64,000 bases of DNA from Artemisia argyi (lineage: Eukaryota; Streptophyta; Magnoliopsida; Asterales; Asteraceae), in the NCBI GenBank assembly GCA_030686995.1, contig CM060697.1, forward strand, positions 105,895,272 through 105,959,271. The letters run 5' to 3'. Below are positions 29,072-41,314 of the stretch, piece by piece. Position numbers and translations under genes: made by a program. Numbering within the stretch: position 1 is the stretch's first letter; every line of letters starts with the position of its first letter. Under the pieces are notes generated by a model that saw nothing but the letters and a program-made list of their open reading frames with translations, was not told the origin of the DNA and searched no databases.

Positions 29072-30236
29072 TGTGGAAAACTAGAAGGGGTTTGAATAGT
29101 TTACCGTTTAAAAGCTTTAAACTTGTTGTATCAAATGTCCATTTTTCGCTTGTTCTAATATGAAAGATGTAGCTTGTAGTTTATGACTAACATAACTTAA
29201 ACCATGTTATCACACAAGTACAATCAACAAGTCACGACACAAACAATCACATAATGCAAACATTAAAGTAAAGCAATAAGTAAAAGGAAAGTGCAAACCG
29301 AACACGAGGATTTATAGTGGTTCGGTCACGGATCTCCTCTCCGCCCTACTCCACTCCTCGAGTACCCAACTCGAGAGTTACTTCACTAGATCAATAACCT
29401 CCCTTCTCGGCGGAGAAAACCTTACAATCTTCGCTTACACTTTATCCGGTATAAAGCTAGATACCGAGTTCTTTTACAAGGTACAACCACTCCTATCGTC
29501 GCTTATACAATATTTTTGACACTAAGCTAGATGTCGAGTTCTTTACCAAGGGTACAACCACTCCCGCTATGTTTTGTGGCCCAACATAAAAACCTTGTGT
29601 TTTATGGCACAAACACATAAACCATCTAATTTATATTGTGATGATACAATGATGATCCGTGACATAAAAGACTAATGGATATGCATGCCTAATCTACATG
29701 AACTTCTTGAATAAGAAGTCTTCAACCATTGAGGATGTCAAGTACCCTTGAATCTTCATATGTTGGAATGCTTTAATGAATGATGACTTCAAGATCTTGT
29801 AACCTTCTTGGTGGATCATGAAGTATGATATGCTTACAACAAAAATGAATGTTAGAAGCATTATGATCATTATGGAATGGGTGATTAATGTATGTTTCTA
29901 TATTGTTTGCTACTGATCTAGATATGGGTTTTATAATAGAGAGAATCTATGTGTGAAGTCATCAACCTAATGAGAAGACCATGGGCTGCTATTTACAGCC
30001 AAAGGCTTCAGCAGACCCACGGATCAGGTGGAACCCTTTTGAGGGTTCCGTCCGTTATGCCTGAAGGTTCCGCCGGAACAGACAAACTACTATTTACAAT
30101 AACTTTCCATATCTAACAATGTCACATCAAATTACTTCTAGTCAAACACACAATAAATAAAGTTGGAATCCTTCCAAAATGTGCAAGAGGTCTTATGGAA
30201 AGTCAAACACTCAACCTTTTCATAAATACACATGAT

Positions 30237-30238
<2 letters not shown>

Positions 30239-30311
<73 letters not shown>
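30239..30311. repeat. (TA)n microsatellite
   Basis: About 72 bases of pure TA inside the solo LTR. Confidence 0.95.
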
Positions 30312-30313
<2 letters not shown>

Positions 30314-30576
30314 CTATTTTAAGATTAAGAAATATATATGAAAGTAAACTTGTATATATTACCTAAGTAATGTTGTTATAGTAAGTTAATGAGTTACTAA
30401 AAATGTTTGACTCCTAATGTCATCACATTTTTATCATTTAGCACCTAAAGTGGAACTTATTATATTTGACATCTAAAGTACACTTTGACACATAAAATAC
30501 TTAAAGACTCTAAAAGTATTTTAAACATTCTAAATGGTTGGTCAAGGGGTTTGATCATAATGCTACATAACAAACA

Positions 30577-30581
30577 TGTAC
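30577..30581. repeat. Target duplication of Gypsy element, left
   Basis: TGTAC, repeated directly after the element at 44249-44253. Confidence 0.9.
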
Positions 30582-30966
30582 TGTGACAACCGGCAGTTTA
30601 GGGAGCTATTTTAAAAACCCGCATTACAATTTAAGTTCGTTTATAATTTTTATTTGAAATTTTATTTCACAACGAACTTGTAAGACCTATTTTATGGATA
30701 TTTTTAATTAATGACGTTATGGAATTCGTGAATTATGTTCATAATTCATTTTTGATTAAATGCTCGGTGATGTATATTTGAATTCTCACTTGGTACTTCG
30801 TTGACTTTGGCACTAGGATTACCTAACAAAAGTTTATGATTCTTCTTAACGAGTCTGACTATATTTTTAATTATTTACGAGATGTTCTCGAGTGATATTG
30901 AAGTTTTGAAATGAGTTTGGGTTCGGGCCACATGTTTTTACAATTACCCGCGTTACCCGCTCCACC

Positions 30967-30967
30967 G

Positions 30968-31050
<83 letters not shown>

Positions 31051-31056
31051 TTATTC

Positions 31057-31122
<66 letters not shown>
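30967..31122. repeat. (ATT)n microsatellite in 5' LTR
   Basis: About 150 bases of ATT units with rare CTT. The 3' LTR has only about 63 bases at the same place (41248-41310). Confidence 0.95.
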
Positions 31123-31124
<2 letters not shown>

Positions 31125-33494
31125 AATAATGAAAGAAGAGTAAAATTACAAAAGCTGGTCCTTGTGGTTATTTCGGTTCACAAACAAACACACAACACAA
31201 CCCTCACCATTTTATTCTTATCTCTCTCACTATCTCCCTCTCCTCTACTACTCTAACCCTAGCCGCCTCTTTGAAATCCGGCCACCACCACAGCCACCGC
31301 CGGCCACCACTAAAGACCACTACCATATTCTTAATCTCCATCATCTAATCCATTAGATCTACAACAACACACGCCTATAACCCCTTATTTCATTTCGAAT
31401 CACCACTATCTTCACCACCAATCGTGTATTTTGAAGGGTTATCACGGTTTTGAGCTCTAGATCGAAGGTGAGACGAGTTTTCACTCGTATTGTTGATAAA
31501 AATCGTGACCTAAGGTCACGACTTGATGATTTTCGGATGGGTTAACATTTGTGAACGCGTAATACAAATGGGTTTTGGTTGAAAACATGTTTTCTACAAG
31601 GTTTGGTATCCGGGTTTGGTGTTATTGTATGGTTCGATGGAACCGTGAGTCTAAGACTCACGGCTTGGTATTGGATCCGAGCTTATGGCTCGATAATATT
31701 CCTTCTCTTGGTCTTGAGTCATGGTTTTCATGACTGCTTTCGTTGGGCCTTGGTTTGACTCGTTGGAGTCACGGCTTTGTGGCCGTATTTGGTTGTTCGT
31801 TGCCGCGACCCTATGTGGTCAAATTGGCAGTTTTGAGTGTGGCTCTTGGAGCTTATTTTGATGACATTCGAGGTTGTTGATTCGAGTCCTCGTGACTCGT
31901 GGTTTTGAGCCGTGACTCAAGTGAGTCGAGGGCTCGGGTTTGGCTTGGTAAACCGACCCAAACATTAACTTGGTTGATGTTATCTTCTTGTAATAATTGT
32001 GAACTTAATTGTTACCTTGTTGTGGTATTTCATTTCGGCCGAATACTTTTGGCTGGGTCGAGACCATTGTGGTCTCGACATTGGATATTGTTATTGGTAA
32101 TTGTGGAGTTGTTGTCGATTGGTAAGTGTTATTGGGGACCGATTGTGAGACGGTCGTTAGATTGACGGAGATAGGTTAGTCGGGTGCCGTAGTCGGACCC
32201 TCATGTTGTAGCCCGTGGTTGAGATTGTGATTGGACGGAGATTGGGTATTTTATGACTTTTGCTTATATTTGGACTTGGACAATGAGCCGAGAGTCATGA
32301 CTCGGACATATGACCATTTCGTATAACTCAATAACTATTAAAACTAAAACGAAAATAATAAAACTCGTAATAGTCATTATTGATAATATGAACGTTTATA
32401 TGAATATATATATACGTGAATAACGTATATATAACTATATAAGCGCGTATATTAATAATAATAATAATCACGAGTCGTATTATAAATAATACGATTAGAT
32501 ATATATTAGGCTACGAAAGTGGCGTAATATTATTGAACGTATTATTATTATAAAAATTGTGTTATAAAACGGGAAACTCCCGACAATTATGAAACGTTTA
32601 ATAAAATGTCATTTCGGATATATAACGGTTAAACTTATTGAGTTAGGCGAAATTGTTGTCACTCGGGTCCAGGTAAGTTATCATTTGTGACGTTCGTGTT
32701 GTCACGGATATATGACGACTAATATAGACGTTTTCTATAATTAAATAACCACTTAACCGTAAGGTTGAGCCGGGTTATTTGATTATATGAAATGAATATA
32801 TTAGTGGGCATCGTATCCTACGACGCCCATAGGTCGTAGTATATGTAAAGTGTAATAGATTGCGAGCGTATATATCGGAAAATCTGGCCAATTTGACGAT
32901 ATATATGAGGAATTTATTAAACTATGATATATACTATATAGTAATTATGTGCTATGTGCTTTAGGTTGGGTGTAATCTTGGAACGGTATGTTACGTAAAT
33001 AAATATGAGGATTATCAAATCGACGGATTTGGTAAACTTTGGCGATTTATTTAAATGATATATTGGGCTAATATTAGATCTATAGTTTATTTATCTTTCT
33101 ATATGTGATCTCTCTTTGGTTTGTTTTGAGTCGACCCACTACCCGTATGGATACCAAACGCAAATACACCAAACTAATACGAAATAGATTTTCGGAAATA
33201 AAACGGATTCTCGTCCGGGTTTGGGAATATTATAAATTTGAGGAAATGATTTCTGAAAGAGTTAATATTGTTAGGTCGTGCCAAGTCCGTAGTTGCTGTT
33301 TTGTGAGTTATCATACATCTTATTCCTACCTACCTCGTCTTGCTATTTTCTGGACTTGAGGTGAGTCATAGCCCCACTTTTTCTTGAACTATGTTTTCAA
33401 TACTTGGGGTGAGAAACGTGCAAATTATTTTATGTGGACTATTATCGCTTCTATATTCTTTCTAAAACTTGCTATGCGTATGGACTAGGATATA

Positions 33495-33824
33495 TTGTCA
33501 GCTTTAGTCACATAGTTTTGTGTGTACTATTCAAGGTTGGCTTATTTGGTTATTGACGGATTGTCAGCTTTAGTCACATAGTTTTGTGTGTACTATTCAA
33601 GGTTGGCTTATTTGGTTATTGATGGATTGTCAGCTTTAGTCACATAGTTTTGTGTGTACTATTCAAGGTTGGCTTATTTGGTTATTGATGGATTGTCAGC
33701 TTTAGTCACATAGTTTTGTGTGTACTATTCAAGGTTGGCTTATTTGGATATTGGTGGATTGTCAGCTTTAGTCACATATATGTTGTGTGTACTATTCAAG
33801 GTTGACTTATTTAGATACTATAGT
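33495..33824 (+). repeat. Five 66-bp tandem repeats in 5' LTR
   Basis: Units start TTGTCAGCTTTAGTCACATA at 33495, 33561, 33627, 33693 and 33759, an exact period of 66. The same five-unit array is at 43380-43709 in the 3' LTR, so it predates insertion. Its position near the LTR end suggests a regulatory or R-U5 role, which is inference. Confidence 0.9.
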
Positions 33825-34365
33825 GTGCACCTATAGGTTATTAATACTTCGGAGGTTATCCGAGTATTTATTGGTATTGCGGGGGTTACCCGGATATCTA
33901 TGTTAGAACGGAGGGTATCCGTGTGTTAGGTTGGAGTGGAGGGTATCCGCAGGCTTTTAGCGAATCCTTAGTCTAGCTAGCAAGCGTTTTGCGTATATGT
34001 CCACTATATTGTTAGTTGAATTTAAACCTATGATCTCACCAGCGAAAGCTGACTTTTAGCACGTTTTCTCAGGTAATTAAGTGTTGAGATGCATGCTTGG
34101 AATGGAAGGCTCGGCCAAGGCATACGGTTTATGGATCTATTTTTCTAAACTCTGATAATTAAATTTGGACCTAATGTTATTTTATTTTGGGCCTGACTCT
34201 GAATGATGTTGGGATAAATGTAAACCTTAAAACCCCGTTTTGGTTGTGTTTTTACTATGTTTACTTTATCTCGTTCTATATTGTCTTGTGTTGGATACCA
34301 ATCCCCGTAGCACCCCGAAAGCTTGTTGAGTCTTCCGCTGTATCAAATTTTGGGGGTGTTACAGA

Positions 34366-34380
34366 TTGGTATCAGAGCCA
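34366..34380 (+). other. Gypsy primer-binding site
   Basis: TTGGTATCAGAGCCA starts two bases after the 5' LTR. TGGTATCAGAGC is the standard complement to the 3' end of plant initiator tRNA-Met. Confidence 0.9.
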
Positions 34381-34718
34381 AGGTTATAGAGAACTAGGTA
34401 AATAAACGCCTAAACTATAACCGTATTTTTATAGAAAATGATCCTTGACCACCGCTCGCCAGCCCGCCAAGCCGAAGCATCTTCTATTATTTGAGGTATT
34501 ATGAGATATTTGAGATGATTTGAGGTTATGGATTTTAGTAATAAGATGGCGTTCTCGAGGATTTATATGGTCTATATATTTTATAAACATTTTAGTAATG
34601 CGGTGTTTGAAATTCTTTTATTGAAATTATACATGGAATTATTTGATGAGTATATTTGGTACGGTTTTATGAGTTGTGATTTAAGTTGTTTTGAAACACT
34701 TACACCTACCCTACGCCG

Positions 34719-35843
34719 TTGTCACAAACTATGGCCTCCCTTACGCCTAATGTTGTCGATGATATTCTTACTGCACCGGTTTTACCTGCACAGTTCACTA
34801 TGGCATCTGATGATCCTTACCAGATGGCCATGTCTTCAGCTACTGTACCACAGGCAACTTCTACTTCAGCACTACCTGCTGCATCTACGCAGGGACCCTC
34901 ATCTTCTCTAGGGCTCCCTGGTACATCGAGGCAGCTTACTCTTCATCAGGCATTGGCTCGTGTGGCCCCGCGCTTTGCCCACCGAGCTACGGCACGCATG
35001 TCGGTACGCCCTACTCCATCACCTTTACAGATTGATGCTCATTCCCTTCTGTCTGAGGCGCCACCCACATCATTGTGTCGTCGTCCTAGATCACCTACTA
35101 CATCTACACATGGTTCACCTAGTAGGAGACGACGATTGATGAGGTACTCTTCCGATGAGGAGGAGGAGTACGAGGGTGAGGATGAGGCTGATGACCTTGA
35201 GCAGGAGGATGACCCTCAGGAGGTTGAGCAGGGTGATGATGATGACCTTGAGGAGGAGGATGACCCTCAGGAGGATGAGATGCCTGATGATGATGATGAT
35301 GTGTTAGCACCACCAGCTCAGGCTGAGAAGCCCGATTCCCCGATACATCCGTTAGAACCGGTTTCACCTGATCATCCGTTTTCGTTTGATACACCACCTG
35401 GTAGTCCTGTGGCGTCGGATGCACCTTCTGAGGTTTCTGCTGAGCATGCAGAGTTAGGTGAGACTGGTAGGATGTGGGCTCAGATTACTGCACAGGGCGA
35501 GAGGATCTCGCGGATGTCTGACCGACTTGAGATGATTATTGCTGAGTTTATTGCTGAGTTTGTTGTTGAGTTGAGAGTTGATTTGACTACTGTCATGGGC
35601 AGGACGATAGCGATTAGGACATGTATGATAGAGATACATGAGCAGATAGAGAGTCTGCAGAGAGGTTTCCTCACGGCTCGCGAGGGAGATCGCAAGCTGT
35701 GGCAGAGGAACACAGTGTTAGAAAAGGAGGTTGCGGGCCTCTAGAGGGATAGAGATACACATCGTGTTGAGCAGGGATCGTTATTGAGGAATTTGGATGG
35801 TTTGGGATCGGAGTTGAGGAGTCTACGCCAGCATCGTGGCTAG
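34719..35843 (+). pseudogene. Extra ORF upstream of gag (acidic, coiled coil)
   Basis: An open frame of 341 codons from the ATG at 34719 to TAG at 35742. The same frame continues for 32 more sensible codons to a TAG at 35841-35843, so the first stop is probably a C-to-T change in a Gln codon. The product is Ser/Thr/Pro-rich at the N-terminus. It has a basic patch (SRRRRLMRYSSDEEEE, about residue 135-150) followed by a long Asp/Glu-rich stretch (to about 195). The end is predicted helical or coiled coil. I recognise no domain. Extra ORFs before gag are known in some plant Gypsy lineages such as Ogre, but this one is unlike those I know. Function unknown. Confidence 0.6.
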
Positions 35844-36118
35844 ATCGATTTGGAATCAGGTTGTTGTATTGCTACATAAGCCAAGGAGTATTTGGTTAGG
35901 AGAGCTAGTTATTATAGCTCTTATGTCATGATATTCGGATTGTACGTTCGTCTCGTATGGAACGATTAGTATTTATCATGTCTTTGGTATTTTGGAACGA
36001 AGTGTCGATCGCTACTTGTATGGACGATGGTGATCTCGTACGATATTCTACGGTTTTTGGCGTACATGGAGAATTGTGTTCCTATCTGCGTGGTTGATAT
36101 TGTCTTGGAAATATATTA
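35844..36118. other. Spacer between extra ORF and gag-pol
   Basis: About 275 bases with no open frame of note, ending directly at the gag-pol start codon (AATGGCACC). Confidence 0.5.
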
Positions 36119-39100
36119 ATGGCACCACGTCGAAACCCTGTTAGGTCTACCAGGACTGGTCCTGCTGTGACTACTCCTGCTCGTCGAGGTCGTCGACCTA
36201 CTCGAAATGTTGAAACCCCTACTCCTGACAACCTGGACACCACTAACCGTAACAACAGGAATCAAAATGTTGATGTTCAGGGAGACAATGGTCATGTTCC
36301 ACTTAATGCACCTACTGTGGATCAAGCAATGATCAATTAACTTGTGGAGCAAAGAGTTGCTGAACTACTAGCTGAGTCAAATCATTCCAACAATTCTGCT
36401 GGAACTTTTCCACCTGTTCGTGCTAATGGATGTCAATACAAGGAATTCAAGATTTGTGGACCCATTGAGTTTGGTGGAACTGAAGGACTGGTTTACTTAG
36501 TCAGATGGATTGAGAAGACTGAGTCAGTGTTTAATGTCAGTGGTTGTGCGGAGAATGCGAAGGTAAAGTTTGCTTCTTTTACTTTCAAGGATGAAGCGTT
36601 GACTTGGTGGAACAACTACCGAAATGCGGTTGGGAGTGATGTAGCGTATGCTATGACTTGGGAGCAATTTAAGTCCTTGTTGATTCAGACTTATTGCCCA
36701 AGGAATGAGGTCAAGAAGCTAGAGATTGAGTTTTGGAACCACAAGGTGAAAGGTAATGATATGGCGACTTACAATCGTCGTTACCAGGAGTTAGCCTTGT
36801 TGTGCCCAGATATGGTGAAAACTGAGACTCAAAAGATCGAGAGGTATACTGATGGGTTGCCTGTTGCTACGAGGAATGATGTAATTTCTGCTAGGCCTGC
36901 AAACATCCATGAGGCAATCACAATTGCTCAACAACTTATGGATTCATTGGAGTTAGAAGAAGCTGATAAGGAGAAGAATGGAAAGAGAAAGAGAGACCGT
37001 CACTCTAAGGGTAATGATCACCGAAGCAAGAGACAAGCTAAGGCTTATGCTATTGGGAATGGAGATAAGAAGAACCAGAACGGTGATGCACCCAAGTGTG
37101 ATCGTTGCCACCAGCATCACACTGGATGGTGTAGTGTGAAATGCCAGAATTGCTCAAAGAAAGGATACACATTTAGGGATTGTAGAGCCCGACCTCTTGC
37201 TATGGTTCAAGCTGCTCCTGAGATGAGAAATAAGGCAGATGTTACTTGTTATGGGTGTGGAAAGAAGGGACACTATAGGAATGAGTGTAGAGAATCGCGG
37301 AACCGTGGAAATCAAGGCTCGGGTGGTAATGGGTACAATTATGGAAACCGTGGAGCTGGAGGAAACCGTGGACGACAAGATAATGGGGACCAACGTGTGG
37401 AAGCTGGAGCTGCCCAGGGAAGAGTGTATGCACTCGGGAACGAGAGAGGAGAAGATCCGAACGTCGTTACCGGTACGTTCCTTCTCAATAATCGTTATGC
37501 TTCCATACTATTTGATACTGGTGCCGATAGAAGTTTTGTGTCCACTACGTTTGCACCCTTACTAGAGAAACCCCCGATGACCTTAGGAATTGGATATGAT
37601 ATTGAGTTAGCTAATGGAAACATAGAAAGGATTAATACTATCATTCGCGGTTGTACGTTAAATTTCTTGAACCACCCTTTCAACATAGATCTGCTACCCG
37701 TCACGTTAGGAAGTTTTGACGTTATCATTGGTATGGATTGGTTGTCGAAGTATCGTGCTCATATACTTTGCGACGAGAAGATCGTGCGTGTACCATACGG
37801 AAAGGAAGTCCTGAATATATTAGGAGACCGAAAGGATTCTAGGAGCCCATCCCGATTAGCAGTGATTTCGTGCACTAAGTTACCGAAGCTAATGGAGGAG
37901 GGATGTTACCTTTTCTTAGCCCAAATTTCTGAGAAGGGAGAGACGAAGAAAAAGGAAAGGTGCTTTGGAGATGTGCCTATAGTTCGTGATTTTCCTGATG
38001 TGTTTCCCGATAATTTGCCGGGAATCCCGCCGACTAGACAAGTGGAGTTTCAGATTGAGTTGATACCTGGTGCTGCACCTCTAGCACGAGCACCTTATCG
38101 TCTTGCACCTACCGAACTAGAAGAATTGTCGAAACAATTGGCGGAGTTAGCCGAAAAAGGATTCATAAGACCAAGTTCTTCACCTTGGGGAGCCCCAGTC
38201 TTATTTGTGAAGAAGAAGGATGGATCGTTTCGTATGTGTATTGATTATAGAGAGTTGAATAAGTTAACGGTGAAGAATCGATACCCGTTACCTAGGATCG
38301 ATGACTTGTTCGATCAACTTCAAGGATCGAGTGTGTATTCGAAGATCGATTTGAGATCGGGATATCATCAACTTCGAGTTCGTGAGGAAGATATTCCGAA
38401 AACGGCTTTCAGAACCCGTTACGGGCATTACGAGTTTCAGGTGATGCCGTTTGGGTTGACTAACGCACCAACAATATTCATGGATCTCATGAATCGTGTG
38501 TGTAAGCCTTACCTAGATAAGTTTGTGATTGTATTCATCGATGACATTCTGATTTATTCAAAAAGTGAGAAAGAGCATGAGGAGCATTTAAGACTCATTT
38601 TGGAATTGCTCAGGAAGGAGAAACTCTATGCCAAGTTTTCGAAATGCGAATTTTGGATTCCGACAGTACAATTTTTGGGTCATGTGATTGACAGACAAGG
38701 AGTCCATGTGGATCCTGCAAAAATTGAAGCGATAAAAGATTGGGCTGCACCTACAACCCCAACCGAAGTTCGTCAATTTTTGGGTTTAGCTGGTTATTAC
38801 CGAAGATTCATTGAGGGATTTTCGAAGATAGCTAAACCATTGACCAAATTGACTCAAAAGAGTGTTACGTATGAATGGGGAGATAAAGAAGAGGAAGCGT
38901 TTCAATTGCTTAAGAAAATGTTGTGTAGTGCTCCTATCTTAGCGTTACCAGAAGGTAACGAGGATTTCGTCGTCTATTGTGACGCCTCACATAAAGGATT
39001 GGGAGCCGTGTTAATGCAACGAGAGAAGGTGATAGCTTATGCTTCCCGACAGCTCAAAAGGCATGAGAAAAACTACACTACCCATGATTTGGAGCTTGGT

Positions 39101-40807
39101 GCTGTGGTTTTCGCTCTAAGAATATGGAGACATTACTTGTACGGAACAAAGTGTGTTGTATTTACTGACCATAAAAGTCTACAACACATCTTGAATCAAA
39201 AAGAGCTCAATATGAGACAGCGACGTTGGATTGAGTTGCTAAGCGATTATGATTGTGAAATTCGCTACCATCCTGGTAAAGCAAACGTTGTTGCTGATGC
39301 TCTTAGTCGAAAGGAAAGAGTACCACCATTACGAGTTAGGTCATTGGGAATGACTATCGTATCGCCATTACCGTCTCAAATACTCGAAGCTCAAACGGAA
39401 GTGTTGAAAGCAGAAAATAGATCTGCCGAGAATATATTTGGGATGGCTGATAATGAGAAAGGATTTGTTAAGCGTTCTGATGGATTATTATGTTTTGGAA
39501 ATCGAATTTGAGTACCTTTATATGGAGAAATTCGGGAATTGATTATGCATGAGTCGCATAAGTCAAGGTACTCCATTCATCCTGGTTCCGATAAAATGTA
39601 CCAGGATCTTAAGAAGTTCTATTGGTGGCCAAACATGAAGGCAGATATAGCATCGTACGTTAGTAAGTGCTTGACATGCGCCAAGGTTAAGGCTGAACAC
39701 CAGAGACCGTCAGGATTACTAACGCAACCAGAACTTCCAGTCTGGAAATGGGAACGGATTACTATGGACTTCATTACCAAATTACCGAGAACAGCTAGCG
39801 GTTGTGACGCTATCTGGGTAATTGTGGATCGTCTGACAAAGTCTGCTCATTTCTTAGCTATTAGTGAAGATGATAGTGTAGATAAGCTTGCGAGGTTATA
39901 TGTGAAGGAAATTATTTCACGTCATGGAGTCCCGATATCTATTATCTCAGATCGTGATAGTCGTTTTACGTCCGCTTTGTGGCGATCACTTCAGACGGCT
40001 TTGGGGACGAGGCTTGATATGAGTACTGCATATCATCCCCAAACCGATGGTCAAAGTGAGAGGACCATTCAGACGTTAGAGGATATGCTTCGTGCATGCA
40101 TCATAGACTTTGGTAAAGGCTGGGAGAAGTATTTACCCCTTGCGGAATTCTCCTATAATAATAGCTACCACACAAGTCTTAAGGCTGCACCATTCGAAGC
40201 TTTATATGGCAGAAAGTGTCGTTCGCCTATTGGTTGGGCAGAAGTTGGAGATAGTCAACTTACAGGCCCTGAGCTTATTTTGGAAACTACAGAGAAAGTA
40301 ACTCAGATTCGTGATCGATTGCAAGCAGCCAGAGATAGGCAGAAGAGCTACGCCGATCAGAGACGTAAACCTTTAGAGTTCCAGGTTGGAGACAAAGTAA
40401 TGCTGAAAGTCTCGCCTTGGAAAGGTGTAATACGTTTCGGGAAACGTGGTAAACTCAACCCCCGCTACATTGGACCATTCTTGATCTTAGAAAGGATTGG
40501 GCCCGTGGCTTATAGGTTGGAATTACCGTCCGAACTGAGTAAAGTTCACGATGTGTTCCACGTGAGTAATCTAAAGAAATGTCTTTCTGATGAAATGCCC
40601 GTCATTCCAATGAGGGATATTCGTGTTGATGAGAAACTGAATTTCGTGGAAGAACCGATTGAGATTTTAGATCGTGAAGTTAAACGACTCAAGCGAAGTC
40701 GCATTCCGCTCGTCAAGGTTCGTTGGAATTCCCGACATGGACCAGAATTTACGTGGGAACGTGAGGACGAGTTCAGGAAGAGATATCCGAAGCTTTTCAC
40801 TTCATAG
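36119..40807 (+). pseudogene. Gypsy gag-pol polyprotein, two in-frame stops
   Basis: One frame of 1,563 codons interrupted only by TAA at 36338 and TGA at 39509. Domains in order: retrotransposon gag (about 36440-36950); a first CCHC-like knuckle at 37142-37183 in which the His position is Tyr ([14 protein letters not shown]); a normal knuckle [14 protein letters not shown] at 37247-37288; aspartic protease FDTGA at 37511-37525; reverse transcriptase with FIDD at 38534-38545; RNase H with YCDASHKG near 38974; integrase with HHCC zinc finger (about 39545-39680), D (MDFITK), D (ISDRDSRF) and E (SERTIQ); and a chromodomain-like tail ending FTWERED...YPKLF. The 36338 stop separates the first 73 codons from the rest. 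The 39509 stop lies between RNase H and integrase. Gag-pol in one frame is usual for chromoviruses. The element is young but not coding-competent as read. Confidence 0.95.
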
Positions 40808-40846
40808 ATGAATTTTTCCGAGTGAAACCCGGGACGGGTTTCCTTC

Positions 40847-40860
40847 TGAGACGGGGAGGA
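40847..40860 (+). other. Gypsy polypurine tract
   Basis: GAGACGGGGAGGA immediately before the 3' LTR, the plus-strand primer position. Confidence 0.85.
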
Positions 40861-41245
40861 TGTGACAACCGGCAGTTTAGGGAGCTATTTTAAAAACCCG
40901 CATTACAATTTAAGTTCGTTTATAATTTTTATTTGAAATTTTATTTCACAACGAACTTGTAAGACCTATTTTATGGATATTTTTAATTAATGACGTTATG
41001 GAATTCGTGAATTATGTTCATAATTCATTTTTGATTAAATGCTCGGTGATGTATATTTGAATTCTCACTTGGTACTACGTTGACTTTGGCACTAGGATTA
41101 CCTAACAAAATTTTATGATTCGTCTTAACGAGTCTGACTATATTTTTAATTATTTACGAGATGTTCTCGAGTGATATTGAAGTTTTGAAATGAGTTTGGG
41201 TTCGGGCCACATGTTTTTACAATTACCCGCGTTACCCGCTCCACC

Positions 41246-41314
<69 letters not shown>

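Larger units (their letters stand above)
29072..30581 (-). mobile_element. Copia-type solo LTR, left part (split by Gypsy)
   Basis: Begins TGTGGAAAACTAGAAGGGG immediately after GTAAT (29067-29071). The right end is at 44429 (...CACTAACA) followed by GTAAT (44430-44434), giving a 5-base target duplication. It is the reverse-orientation relative of the LTR at 193-1608. The part 29300-29575 (CTCCACTCCTCGAGTACC, CGGCGGAGAAAACC) mirrors 1230-1380 of that copy. No Copia internal sequence exists between its two ends, only the Gypsy insertion, so it was a solo LTR of about 1.69 kb. A minus-strand reading runs from 44429 to 29072. Confidence 0.85.
30582..34363 (+). repeat. Gypsy 5' LTR
   Basis: 3,782 bases. 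Contains an (ATT)n tract, a 298-base block (32269-32566) missing from the 3' LTR, and five 66-base tandem repeats near its end. Open frames in it recur identically in the other LTR and have no recognisable product. Confidence 0.95.

Noticed and set aside
31162..33359. Open frames at 31162, 31899 and 33105 repeated at 41345, 42082 and 42990
   Set aside because: Identical because they lie in the two LTRs of the Gypsy element; no start context, no family, and noncoding is the simplest reading.
34364..34380. Possible tRNA-like sequence (TGGTATCAGAGCC)
   Set aside because: Only the primer-binding site; no cloverleaf around it. The same holds at 54991 and, reversed, at 22867-22881.
35119..35424. 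His/Pro-rich minus-strand ORF
   Set aside because: Antisense of the Asp/Glu-rich stretch of the extra Gypsy ORF; GAT/GAG runs reversed give His/Pro.
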